From positions 1-24,291 of IMG/VR virus record IMGVR_UViG_3300048925_000427: 24,291 bases of DNA, one strand, 5' to 3'. Made by a program: the position numbers and the translations under genes. This DNA comes from a virus. Under the pieces are notes generated by a model, which was given only the letters and a program-made list of their open reading frames with translations, did no database searches and was not told the DNA's origin. Positions within the stretch are counted from its first letter, which is position 1; every line of letters begins with the position of its first letter. This document shows, piece after piece, positions 1 to 7,175 of this stretch.

Positions 1-720
1 CATAATGAACGTATTGCTGATATTGCTCTGACTGAGTCAGATGACTCGCGTGAAGATATTGACTCTGATGCATCCCGATGTTCCTTACCCCTCAAGCTCA
101 AAGTTCAGGATCTCTTTTATACATACGATGTTCACACAAAGCCGGTTCTTAATGGCGTTAACTTTAAGGTTGCCGCCGGAGAAAGCGTTGCAATAGTGGG
201 CGCTTCAGGCAGGGGAAAAACTACTCTGATGAAAATCCTCTCAGGACTTTATTCCCCTACGTCAGGCACAATTTTCGCTGATGATATAGATATCAACGCA
301 TTCGGAAGAAAAAAATATCAAAAGCGGATTGGCTGCGTACTGCAGGATGACAGGCTTTTTGCGGGATCAATTCGGGATAACATTGTGGGTTTTACCCCTG
401 ATTATGATACTGAATGGATGGAGCAGTGCGCACGGAGCAGCTTTATTCATGATGATATTATGGCGATGCCAATGGGATACAATACCTTGGTGGGTGAATT
501 GGGCGATGGTCTCTCGGGTGGACAAAAGCAACGGCTGTTTATTGCCCGCGCACTATTTCGTAAGCCGGGAATGTTGTTGCTGGATGAAGCCACCAGTCAT
601 CTTGATCAGGAGAGTGAAAGAGCCGTTAATGATGCCGTCCAGCAGCTTAATATTACGCGAATTATCATTGCTCACCGCCCCTCCACCATTGCGTCGGCTG
701 ATCGCGTTATACATCTTTAA
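1..720 (+). CDS. CvaB/MchF-type microcin (bacteriocin) export ABC transporter, 3' part
   Basis: The reading frame is open from base 1, so this is the C-terminal 239 residues of a longer protein whose peptidase and membrane domains lie outside the window. What is present is a complete ABC nucleotide-binding domain. Walker A GASGRGKTT is at partial residues 67-75, the Q-loop Gln about 115, the signature LSGGQKQR at 171-178, Walker B LLLDEAT at 192-198 and the switch His about 225 (IIAHRPSTI). The run MPMGYNTLVGELGDGLSGGQ closely resembles the colicin V exporter CvaB and its relatives. In that family the ATPase powers export of double-glycine-leader microcins through the inner membrane, together with an adaptor and TolC. 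The gene ends at TAA. No microcin precursor or immunity gene could be recognised downstream. The family call is strong; the cargo is unknown. Confidence 0.93.
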   Translation, partial: HNERIADIALTESDDSREDIDSDASRCSLPLKLKVQDLFYTYDVHTKPVLNGVNFKVAAGESVAIVGASGRGKTTLMKILSGLYSPTSGTIFADDIDINAFGRKKYQKRIGCVLQDDRLFAGSIRDNIVGFTPDYDTEWMEQCARSSFIHDDIMAMPMGYNTLVGELGDGLSGGQKQRLFIARALFRKPGMLLLDEATSHLDQESERAVNDAVQQLNITRIIIAHRPSTIASADRVIHL

Positions 721-738
721 TAGCACTGGCAAGTCCGG

Positions 739-930
739 TTAAATGTTACCCAGATTATTTGATGCCAATTCTTCTGCTGTCATGAAATAATCAGCCAGGC
801 TGAACCGTACCGGTTTTGTTGGAGAGTTTTTAGCCCGGGAACGCAGGATTCTTACTGCTTCGCCTCTGCCGGCACTGCCGTATCTGAGACCAGCCCCATA
901 AAAAATCGCCATCTTTAGCGTGCTGAACAT
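739..930 (-). CDS. Small hypothetical protein converging on the exporter gene
   Basis: This possible 63-residue protein is not recognised. It is read toward the end of the ABC transporter gene, 18 bases away. Codon choice looks coding-like and the C-terminal half is hydrophilic (ending EELASNNLGNI). ATG at 930 was chosen; a GTG at 945 is also in frame, and neither has a clear ribosome-binding site. In the colicin V locus the microcin and immunity genes converge on cvaB in this position, but this ORF has no double-glycine leader and no hydrophobic mature part. It could equally be a remnant or a chance frame. Confidence 0.3.
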   Translation of the reverse strand: MFSTLKMAIFYGAGLRYGSAGRGEAVRILRSRAKNSPTKPVRFSLADYFMTAEELASNNLGNI

Positions 931-1596
931 TAATAAAATGTTCACATTTTACGGCAAATGCACAGGCTCCAGCAGGGGACCAGGTACCTCTTAAGCATGA
1001 AAAAATACCGTTCTGCAAGCCAGCACGCACTGCAGAAGGCAAAAAAATGGCTCCTGAAAGGGAGTCAGAAAAAACGCAGTGGTCTGGGTCGTTGCATATC
1101 TCTGGTGAAGGATGTTTTAAGTATCGGCAGGTTTGCAGCGGGCATAAGCCTTAGTACCACGATTTTTTCCGTACCCGCCAGGCATCACACTTTTGACATA
1201 ACAGTGTCTCCCCGCCGTGCCCTTCATCAGCGATGCTGACGCTTCCGGCCCGTTTAGGCAGTTTTCCCCCAGCCAGACGCTTGCCCCTGATTATTCCGGC
1301 ATATCTGCATGGGTGTACGGTGAGATCTGTTCTTCACGGGCTAGGAAATACAGACACTGTAAACGTCCTTTCTGGCACAAAGCAGACGTGCACCCTCGCT
1401 TCAGGTCCCACACGCACTGTGGAAGCTAAAACTGGCACGGTTCATAGAGAAGGTGCTTACTCAGCCATAATTATCGTCAGAGTTGCCATTTTGAACCCTC
1501 CATTTTGGGTGCTTTAGCAAGCATTTTTTAATTTTTGCTTGCTAAGGTATATGATGATGAAGACAATATCCTCATCACATCAGCGCGGAATTCAAT
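931..1596. other. Gene-poor region, possibly decayed sequence
   Basis: No convincing gene was found in these 666 bases. The plus frame that starts at 1233 and ends at 1517 has a beta-strand-like C-terminal half (for example GTVHREGAYSAIIIVRVAIL) that could be the end of a broken secreted or adhesin-like gene. It has no start signal and no recognisable N-terminus. A lysine-rich plus frame around 997-1239 also lacks a ribosome-binding site. The only clear structure is the inverted repeat at 1512-1547. Confidence 0.4.
1512..1547. promoter_or_regulatory. Inverted repeat upstream of the P63C gene
   Basis: Two 12-base arms (1512-1523 and 1536-1547, core TTAGCAAGCA / TGCTTGCTAA) match with one mismatch around a 12-base T/A-rich loop. 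The repeat ends about 50 bases before the P63C start codon. It could be an operator for that gene or a transcription terminator, since a T-run lies in the loop rather than after the stem. Operator is the better guess from position. Function is inferred only. Confidence 0.5.
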
Positions 1597-2628
1597 ATGA
1601 CTATCAAAGACGAATCACCTCAGGCGAAAGGCGGAAAAGCCCGAGCGGAGAAAATGACGCCTGATGAGCGAAAAGCTGTCGCTCAAAATGCAGCCAATAA
1701 GCGTTGGGAAAAAATCAAAAATAATCTTCCATCCGCTCAGTTCGAAGGTGTACTAAAAATCAATGACACTGAATTGGAAGTGGCCGTTCTTAACAATGGC
1801 AAGCGCATCATCTCTCAGTCCTCCGTTTTCAAAGCTCTTGGTCGACCAAGTCGAGGTGTCAGAGCAACGATTGACGGCGAGATCAAACTGCCTGCTTTTA
1901 TGGATGCTGCGAACCTACTTCCTTATCTTAATCATGACCTTATGGAAGCGATCAAACGCGAGCGTTTTACCGATAATTCAGGTGCAACGCTTGAAGGATA
2001 TGATGCATCAATTTTGCCATTAGTATGTGATGTTTATCTAAAAGCTCGTCAGGATGGGGCACTTAAAGCAAACCAAATGGATACTGCTCAAAAAGCCGAA
2101 ATCCTGGTTCGCTCACTTGCGAAGGTAGGGATCATTGCACTTGTCGATGAGGCAACGGGCTATCAGGAAATCCGTCCTAAGGATGCATTACAAGCTTATC
2201 TGGACAAAATTATTAGCAAAGAACTCGCTGCGTGGGCGAAAAAGTTCCCTGATGAGTTTTATGAAAATATTTATAAGTTGAGAAACTGGCCATGGAGTGG
2301 CATGAGTAAAAACCGATTCAGTGTGGTTGCCCATTATACTCGTGATCTTGTTTATGAACGACTCGGTGACTCTATCCTTCAAGAACTTGAGAAAAAAACG
2401 CCAAAACAATCCAATGGCCATCGGAAAAATAAAATGCATCAATGGCTTACTGATGATGTTGGCAACCCTATGTTATCACAGCATTTGCATTCTTTAATTA
2501 TGATTCAGCGTTTAGCCATCGCTAACGGGTATGGATGGAATCGTTTTATAAAAATGGTTGACCAGGTGATGCCACGTAAAGGTGGCACATTTGAACTTGA
2601 ACTGAACGATACATCCCGGGAACAGTAA
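1597..2628 (+). CDS. P63C-domain protein
   Basis: This 343-residue protein has two recognisable parts. The N-terminus (residues about 10-40) is a basic KGGKARAEKMTPDERK..ANKRW segment of a kind common in plasmid- and phage-encoded DNA-associated proteins. The C-terminal part (about 195-335) matches the P63C domain pattern: FPDEFYENIYKLRNWPW, then MSKNRFSVVAHYTRDLVYERL, then a HQWLTDDVGNPMLSQHL segment and a final GYGWNRFIKMVDQ. The domain occurs in bacterial mobile elements and its biochemical role is not known to me. The gene stands alone with an inverted repeat upstream. It is more AT-rich than the phage structural genes. The domain assignment is confident; no function is proposed. Confidence 0.88.
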   Translation: MTIKDESPQAKGGKARAEKMTPDERKAVAQNAANKRWEKIKNNLPSAQFEGVLKINDTELEVAVLNNGKRIISQSSVFKALGRPSRGVRATIDGEIKLPAFMDAANLLPYLNHDLMEAIKRERFTDNSGATLEGYDASILPLVCDVYLKARQDGALKANQMDTAQKAEILVRSLAKVGIIALVDEATGYQEIRPKDALQAYLDKIISKELAAWAKKFPDEFYENIYKLRNWPWSGMSKNRFSVVAHYTRDLVYERLGDSILQELEKKTPKQSNGHRKNKMHQWLTDDVGNPMLSQHLHSLIMIQRLAIANGYGWNRFIKMVDQVMPRKGGTFELELNDTSREQ

Positions 2629-2929
2629 TCTACTTATAATGACGAAAATTTAGGAGAGTTGTTTAATCTGACGCTTGTTAAGCATTTGTCAAAGTACATG
2701 AGTTTAGAGACAGCAGAGCACCACGCTATGAGGCTATTGCGAATGCTACTGTTAATAGTTACAAGGGCGATGAAGTTGCACTGACATGTGGCTGGCATCG
2801 TTTGGTTCGTACAAAAAGCGGAAAAAAGCTGATGCAGCGCAACATATCTTCTTGTCAGGGTTGAAAGCTCACGATACCAGGCGTATCAAAAAAGGCGGCA
2901 CTTTTGCCATTCTATTAGGAAAAGGAATT
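2629..2929. other. Non-coding or decayed region before the 43-residue gene
   Basis: No intact gene was found. One plus frame (about 2684-2863) reads as a protein-like tail (SRAPRYEAIANATVNSYKGD, then a GWHRLVRTKSGKK segment) ending at TGA, but it has no start codon. It may be the 3' remnant of a deleted gene. The last bases carry the ribosome-binding site for the next small ORF. Confidence 0.35.
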
Positions 2930-3061
2930 ATGGCGGATAGAAGACCACTCAATCCTGGCGTAGTTGTTCCTAAACCCGGCGGTGGTACCCAGCCCCGCGA
3001 TCGTAACAATGATGGAAGAGTTCGGGAGAAACGCTCGGATGCGGGGAAACCACGTAAATAA
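2930..3061 (+). CDS. 43-residue basic, Gly/Pro-rich small protein
   Basis: ATG at 2930 is preceded by AGGAAAAGGA at good spacing, which fixes this start over the upstream in-frame ATG at 2786. The product is hydrophilic and basic, with a Gly/Pro-rich centre (VVVPKPGGG) and a charged tail rich in Arg, Lys and Asp. It has no signal peptide or membrane segment and is probably disordered. A strong intrinsic terminator follows its stop codon by five bases, so it is the last gene of a transcript. I do not recognise the family; the strong ribosome-binding site and the terminator argue that it is real. Confidence 0.6.
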   Translation: MADRRPLNPGVVVPKPGGGTQPRDRNNDGRVREKRSDAGKPRK

Positions 3062-3065
3062 TTTT

Positions 3066-3090
3066 AAGCCGCCTCTGGGCGGCTTTTTCT
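3066..3090 (+). terminator. Intrinsic terminator after the 43-residue gene
   Basis: An 8-bp stem (AAGCCGCC / GGCGGCTT) with a TCTG loop is followed by a run of five T, on the plus strand. Confidence 0.9.
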
Positions 3091-3394
3091 TATGACGATC
3101 CAGCCTTAATCAGGATTAACCCTATTATATTCAATTCGTTTGATAAAATGTCAGCGTCCGCTTCTGGCACTCAGCGGACTTACGTAAAAGCCAACGTCCG
3201 CTATGAGCGAATAGCGGACATTCATATTTTGGAACTGAGCCATATACCTGGCGGTAAATCAGCCATTATTTCGCCATGCATCATGAACGCCTTGTTCTGA
3301 TCACTGGCGTACGCAGAATGCCGCCATTTACGGTAACGTTCGCTTCAACGGATATGGTGCCGGAAAAATAATAGATAAGTAATTTTTTCGGCTT
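3091..3394. other. Gene-free spacer with paired hairpins
   Basis: No coding region is apparent on either strand. The segment holds the two GTCCGC hairpins described separately (3156-3219) and otherwise unremarkable sequence up to the end of the minus-strand gene at 3395. Confidence 0.5.
3156..3219. repeat. Tandem GTCCGC...GCGGAC hairpins
   Basis: Two imperfect copies of a palindromic unit lie 16 bases apart. The first has arms GTCCGCT (3156-3162) and AGCGGAC (3173-3179). The second has arms GTCCGCTAT (3196-3204) and ATAGCGGAC (3211-3219). The shared stem sequence with different loops is typical of dispersed palindromic repeats in enterobacterial intergenic DNA. Neither copy has a T-run, so they are not simple terminators. 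Confidence 0.65.
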
Positions 3395-3694
3395 TTACGA
3401 TGGAAGAATGTCAGAAGCTATTGTTCCCTCAATGCGGCAGGCTACTGCCAGAGCCATTTGAGACATGACGTGAGTAGCGCGATGAGGCCGGTCAAAGCTT
3501 ACATAACGGTTAGGAATGCCTTCCAGAGCATTTCGATCGGGAGACATGACTCTGAGGTCGGGAACGCTTGTCCGGACAAGGCGCGCTTCGTCTTCATCCT
3601 GACAGAGCTTCATCATTTGTGAGGCTTTAACACGCAATTCAGCCATCATTTTCATATACGTTCTGTGAGCCACCAGGGGGGCTGGAATTTTCAT
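3395..3694 (-). CDS. Conserved-looking hypothetical protein
   Basis: About 99 residues, predicted soluble and largely helical. It has an N-terminal helical stretch (YMKMMAELRVKASQMMKL), an acidic patch (CQDEDEAR) and a C-terminal helix ending near residue 99. Codon use is natural over the whole length, which favours a real gene over a shadow. ATG at 3694 was chosen; GTG at 3721 would add nine residues, and neither has an ideal ribosome-binding site. The family is not recognised and no function is proposed. It is transcribed divergently from the lipoprotein gene at 3846. Confidence 0.55.
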   Translation of the reverse strand: MKIPAPLVAHRTYMKMMAELRVKASQMMKLCQDEDEARLVRTSVPDLRVMSPDRNALEGIPNRYVSFDRPHRATHVMSQMALAVACRIEGTIASDILPS

Positions 3695-3845
3695 CGCCTC
3701 TGATACCGGCCTCTTCTGCACTGATAATTATGTTCGCCAGTAATAATTATGCTGAATGCTATCGGGAAGGGAGCTTAAGGCCGAGGATTTTCAGAAAAAT
3801 GAATGTTTTGCTCATATAAAATGTTTTTTTGGGTAGAGGTTTAAT

Positions 3846-4523
3846 ATGAAAATGAAAGTTTCTCTTGTATTGATTCCAGTTATGCTCAGTGGTTGTGCTT
3901 TATTTCTTCCAGACAAGGATGCCGTTACCATCAGCTTCTCTGGTGAAATTCCTGATTCATCCAGAGTTTATGCTATTGTACCTGGAGGTGAAAAAGAAAT
4001 CAAAAAGCACTCTGTTGTTTATGCAGCTTTTAAAAAAGCACTCAGCGAATCACTGACAGCAAACGGCTATGATGTTAGATCAACATTTGGTGATGTCCAG
4101 CAGGTGATAAAAATTGGCATAGACCCTGTCAGGTCATTTACCACCAGTTACACATACAAATCACCAATTTATGGGGTCACGTCTATCCATAACGAAGTCA
4201 CAAAAATTTATGATAGCGATAAGCATGAAATGGTGAGTACAGAGAAAATGGTTCCTGATTATGGTATTACAGGCTATGAGGATAAGACAAGTTACAATAC
4301 ATGGTATTACACAGAAGTTGACCTGTATTATTATAGTCGCGATGAAAAAGGCAAGGAAAAATACTTAGGGTATACGTCTGTTAAACTTGACTCACAGTGG
4401 AAAATTGATCAAAAGGCCATGGTATGCCTTGCTCAATTTGTCAGACCTTATCTTTTCCCCTTAACGCATAATGATATTAAACTGAAAAGCTATCGGTGGC
4501 AGATGAAGAATAAATGTAAGTAA
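3846..4523 (+). CDS. Predicted outer-membrane lipoprotein (DUF4136-like)
   Basis: The 225-residue product starts with a short lipoprotein signal: basic KMK, a hydrophobic core and lipobox LSGC with Cys at residue 17. Ala follows the Cys, so sorting to the outer membrane is expected. The mature part resembles DUF4136-type periplasmic lipoproteins: a segment predicting a conserved YAIVPGG, an AFKKALSESLTANGYDV helix-strand typical of that fold, and many Tyr/Lys residues. The start has AGAGG about six bases upstream. The upstream region is AT-rich with a TATAAA at 3815. It is monocistronic as far as can be seen. The lipoprotein call is strong; the family link is from pattern only. Confidence 0.8.
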   Translation: MKMKVSLVLIPVMLSGCALFLPDKDAVTISFSGEIPDSSRVYAIVPGGEKEIKKHSVVYAAFKKALSESLTANGYDVRSTFGDVQQVIKIGIDPVRSFTTSYTYKSPIYGVTSIHNEVTKIYDSDKHEMVSTEKMVPDYGITGYEDKTSYNTWYYTEVDLYYYSRDEKGKEKYLGYTSVKLDSQWKIDQKAMVCLAQFVRPYLFPLTHNDIKLKSYRWQMKNKCK

Positions 4524-5068
4524 AGATAGTTTCACCCGATGCATTTTTTCCTGCCTGAAAAGAAATCAGGCAAGGTAGATTCATTATTGAAACTACTTAT
4601 TAGCCTATCGTCATCCTGTCACAACTCCTCACTTGCCTTCCCGCTACACCTCCCAACCATGCGCGCCAGCATACCGTAAAGCGTGATGCTTTCCCGGGTA
4701 CTGGTGATTTTATCTGTAAGTGACAGGCAGTTTATGAGTGAGCCCTTGCCAGACTTTCACTTCAAATCAGGGTGTAAGTCGGTTGTAAGCACGCCATTCT
4801 GGTAATAATCATTAAAATGAATTTTAAAGATCTGAAGTTAAGAAAGTTGCCTAGGCAAAGTTCTTAAATTAATTTCCGTTATTACTCGTATCAGAGAGTC
4901 TGTGCAATCAATTTGCGTATCACTCCCAATGCGGGAATGTTAAAGGATGTTTCTCAGGTAACGAATTTCGAAACATACATTATGAAACGATGAATTTAAG
5001 TGCTTTGAATGTTCGCTGCACTGTTTTATCTTTTTGTGCTGAACGTTGGGCAGGAGAGGTTTAATAGG
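4524..5068. other. 545-base gene-free regulatory region before the LuxR-type gene
   Basis: No gene is supported on either strand. A small hairpin (TGCCTGA / TCAGGCA) near 4553-4575 lacks a T-run. The second half is AT-rich and holds the 30-bp palindrome at 4838-4867. The stretch is long for phage DNA and is presumably the control region of the LuxR-type regulator. Confidence 0.5.
4838..4867. promoter_or_regulatory. 30-bp near-perfect palindrome, candidate operator
   Basis: The layout is TTAAGAA, AG, a perfect 12-bp palindrome TTGCCTAGGCAA, AG, TTCTTAA. Outer and inner arms are fully complementary and only the two AG spacers break symmetry. It lies about 200 bases before the LuxR-type gene start. 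It suits a dimeric or tetrameric DNA-binding protein; autoregulation by the LuxR-type protein is a guess from position. Confidence 0.6.
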
Positions 5069-5665
5069 ATGTTTCGTCGTGAAAATTGCGTACTTGTCGT
5101 AGGCAAGGAAAATATTCTTCATCAGGGCTTATTTTATCTGATTGAGAGGGAAGGGTTGATGTGCAGTAAAAAAACGATATTTGCTGAAAACATGGCTCAG
5201 CTGACACACTGCCAGCCAGCTTTTCTTCAGGGGAATTACGCCCTTTCGTTGATATGTATTTCGGGAAAGGACTTTTTTCCTGAATGGGTTAGTTTACTCG
5301 TAAAGGTGACCTTTGATTCGGGGGGTAGTGTCATCATTTTCACTGATAAATATGATACTCTTACCTGCCAGAGGAAAAAAACTATCGAACGGATAACAGA
5401 TCTCGACTTCATTCTCCATCCAGGCCTTCCGGTAGCGTATGTCAGCCATGTAATTCAACTCAAAATGGAAAGTGAAAGTCTTCAGAAAATGAAGTGCAAG
5501 CTGTCTGCCCGGGAGATGACTATTTTAGATAGCTTTATCAGCGGAGTCAGCGCAGCCAGACAAGCCACTCTCCTCGGCATCACTCTCAAGACACTTTATC
5601 AACACCGGAAAAACTGTGCTAATAAGCTTGGATTAAGCAATCTTAAAGAGCTGTTATACATGTGA
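5069..5665 (+). CDS. LuxR-type (FixJ/NarL-like) transcriptional regulator with degenerate receiver
   Basis: The C-terminus (residues about 145-195) is a LuxR-type helix-turn-helix: KLSAREMTILDSFISG, then QATLLGITLKTLYQHRKN and a closing KLGLSNLKEL. The N-terminal part (about 5-130) has the alternating strand/helix hydrophobicity of a response-regulator receiver. The strand that should end in the phosphoacceptor Asp instead reads LICISGKD, so phosphorylation is unlikely. ATG at 5069 was chosen because GAGAGG sits nine bases upstream; an in-frame ATG at 5009 has no ribosome-binding site. It lies 27 bases before a small HTH gene and just ahead of Q, which suggests a role in phage or host-dependent late control (inference). 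The product is 198 residues. Confidence 0.85.
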   Translation: MFRRENCVLVVGKENILHQGLFYLIEREGLMCSKKTIFAENMAQLTHCQPAFLQGNYALSLICISGKDFFPEWVSLLVKVTFDSGGSVIIFTDKYDTLTCQRKKTIERITDLDFILHPGLPVAYVSHVIQLKMESESLQKMKCKLSAREMTILDSFISGVSAARQATLLGITLKTLYQHRKNCANKLGLSNLKELLYM

Positions 5666-5692
5666 TTTTCAGAAGTTGAGGATGTTTTTCAA

Positions 5693-5959
5693 ATGCCTGT
5701 GATTAATACTCATAAAACAGATTGGTTTAGAATCCTGTGTGATTTAAATCGCAAAGGTCACTCGCTGCAGGTCATAGCTGAAGAGTTGAATGTAGTACCC
5801 TCTACGCTTATAGGCTGGAAAAGAGGTTCGGTGCCTTTACATCATACGGGGGAAGCACTTATTGATATGTGGTGCCGTGAAACGGGCAAAGCAAGGCATG
5901 AAGTCCCAAAAGAAAAATTGCTACAGAAATTCATCTTTCATCCTGTAAGTCGATCCTGA
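5693..5959 (+). CDS. Small helix-turn-helix protein preceding Q
   Basis: This 88-residue protein has a helix-turn-helix at about residues 20-47 (GHSLQVIAEEL...PSTLIGWKRG). It is followed by a short helical segment (HTGEALIDMWCRETGKAR) seen in small regulators that sit immediately upstream of antiterminator Q in lambdoid phages of enterobacteria. GAGGA lies upstream of the ATG at somewhat long spacing. It is probably cotranscribed with the LuxR-type gene and Q. DNA binding is inferred; the target is unknown. Confidence 0.8.
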   Translation: MPVINTHKTDWFRILCDLNRKGHSLQVIAEELNVVPSTLIGWKRGSVPLHHTGEALIDMWCRETGKARHEVPKEKLLQKFIFHPVSRS

Positions 5960-6030
5960 AGATATTCAGAAATCTGAATGGGATGTCATGCAAAGTGCCG
6001 GTAACCTCTTACCGGCACCGAGTCATTACA

Positions 6031-6732
6031 ATGAAGCTTGAAACCGTTGTAAAATATCATTGCCCGCGTTCTGTTACCCCATTTATACGCCGGTCATCCC
6101 TGTCACCTGATGCCATGAATAGCAGCGATATTATGGCCGCACTGGGCATGACACTGAAGCGCGCACCTCTGGGTTATTCCGCTTTTTTTGGCAAAATGAA
6201 TCTTAGCTCCCATGACAGAGACCGGGCTATCAGGCTTCTGGCCGAAGCTGGCCTTCAGGCATCCGTGTATTATCCTGCACTCACAAAGCTCCCGGAAGAG
6301 GAGCTTAAAGCCGTCATCACTGTTATAGCATGCTACGCCTTCCTCGATTACGCGCGCAGTCCTGATACTGAATCGCTATGCCATACCTGCAATGGTTCCG
6401 GGCTGTGGAAAGGAAAATGCTGCTGCAAATGTGATGGAAAGGGTGTGCTGCGGGCAGCATGCAAAGACTGTAAAGGTCGTGGCCACTCTGTTAACAGGAC
6501 GTTAACCCGGTTTCAGGGGGTACCAGTTTATCAGCCCTGCAAGCGGTGTTCAGGCAGGGGCGTTCAGCGCTTACCTTCGACTGCCGTATTCAGAGCCGTA
6601 TGCCAGGTCACTCAGGCTATTTCGGCAGATACTTGGAACAAAAGCGTAAAACAACTTCTTGATTTTCTCATCACCGTACTGCATCAGGAAGAGGCATGGG
6701 CAGAAAAGCAGCTGTCGCGCATTACTAAATAG
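6031..6732 (+). CDS. Q: Late gene antitermination protein Q (phage 82 type)
   Basis: Q loads onto RNA polymerase paused at the late promoter and lets it read through downstream terminators, switching on lysis and morphogenesis genes. The 233-residue product resembles phage 82 Q from start to end. It has an N-terminal MKLETVVKY (MNLEALPKY in Q82), IMAALGMT..APLGYS, and four Cys pairs at about 117-120, 131-134, 144-147 and 170-173 in a DnaJ-like CxxC-x-G-x-G zinc-binding arrangement. The C-terminus contains STAVFRAVCQ and HQEEAWAEKQ. ATG at 6031 is chosen from that alignment although its ribosome-binding site is weak; an upstream in-frame ATG at 5983 would add 16 unaligned residues. The probable target promoter lies directly downstream. 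Confidence 0.93.
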   Translation: MKLETVVKYHCPRSVTPFIRRSSLSPDAMNSSDIMAALGMTLKRAPLGYSAFFGKMNLSSHDRDRAIRLLAEAGLQASVYYPALTKLPEEELKAVITVIACYAFLDYARSPDTESLCHTCNGSGLWKGKCCCKCDGKGVLRAACKDCKGRGHSVNRTLTRFQGVPVYQPCKRCSGRGVQRLPSTAVFRAVCQVTQAISADTWNKSVKQLLDFLITVLHQEEAWAEKQLSRITK

Positions 6733-6769
6733 CAAGCGATAAAAAAGGTAACTATATTATCGTAAGCTA

Positions 6770-6809
6770 TTTACTTTTCCATTATTTGTGTTAATTTAAC
6801 TCTAACGAT
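6770..6809 (+). promoter_or_regulatory. pR'-like late promoter with sigma-dependent pause element
   Basis: The sequence TAATTTAACTCTAACGATGG (6792-6811) matches the start region of the lambda late promoter pR' (TAAATTTGACTCAACGATGG) almost base for base. This gives a -10 of TAATTT (6792-6797) and initiation near 6804. The -35 is probably TTTACT (6770-6775) with a 16-bp spacer. The AACGAT at 6804-6809 corresponds to the lambda -10-like sequence that holds sigma and pauses polymerase for Q loading. Promoter identity rests on comparison with remembered lambda sequence. Confidence 0.8.
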
Positions 6810-6840
6810 GGGTAAATGACCCTCGAGAGATTTTTTATTC

Positions 6841-6870
6841 AGCCCTGATATCACTGTCAGGGCTTTTTTT
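6841..6870 (+). terminator. tR'-like terminator of the late leader transcript
   Basis: An 8-bp stem (AGCCCTGA / TCAGGGCT) with an 8-base loop is followed by seven T. It lies about 60 bases past the pR'-like start, so without Q transcription should stop as a short leader RNA. Q is expected to suppress it. Confidence 0.92.
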
Positions 6871-6950
6871 ATGGCTGGATGCCTTCCCTGTGTCCTGCTC
6901 ATCCACCGGCTCCAGCCTTCTTTCTTCACCCCCCTTCGCGGCAAATTCTG

Positions 6951-7172
6951 ATGAGCAAACTGACTACTGGTATTGCATACAGCGCCTCTGCTGGTGAGAT
7001 AGCCCATGGTGTTCTTACTTATTTCAGTCCGGAGGAATGGAGTGCTGTGGGCGTTCTGATTGGCATCGGCATGGCTTTCGTTACCTGTGCCATAAACTGG
7101 TATTACAGGCGTAAGGCGACACTGGCTGAAATCAGTGCTTTGCGCTGCAAGCCACGTGATGTACCACGCTGA
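6951..7172 (+). CDS. Holin, phage 21 pinholin family
   Basis: Holins set the lysis time by collapsing the inner-membrane potential. The 73-residue product resembles phage 21 S: an N-terminal KLTTGIAYSASAGEI first segment that is only weakly hydrophobic, an EEWSAVGVLIGIGMAFVT second membrane segment (about 28-46), and a basic tail (YYRRKA). ATG at 6951 was chosen because it matches the family start; the upstream in-frame ATG at 6879 would add 24 residues with no membrane signal. Partnering a secreted, membrane-tethered endolysin immediately downstream fits a pinholin that depolarises the membrane without making large holes. Confidence 0.87.
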   Translation: MSKLTTGIAYSASAGEIAHGVLTYFSPEEWSAVGVLIGIGMAFVTCAINWYYRRKATLAEISALRCKPRDVPR

Positions 7173-7175
7173 GGT

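Noticed and set aside
958-1239. Lys-rich plus frame considered as a microcin precursor
   Set aside because: No double-glycine leader, no ribosome-binding site and a poor codon pattern toward its end.
4553-4575. TGCCTGA/TCAGGCA hairpin after the lipoprotein gene
   Set aside because: No T-run follows on either strand, so it is not a supported terminator.
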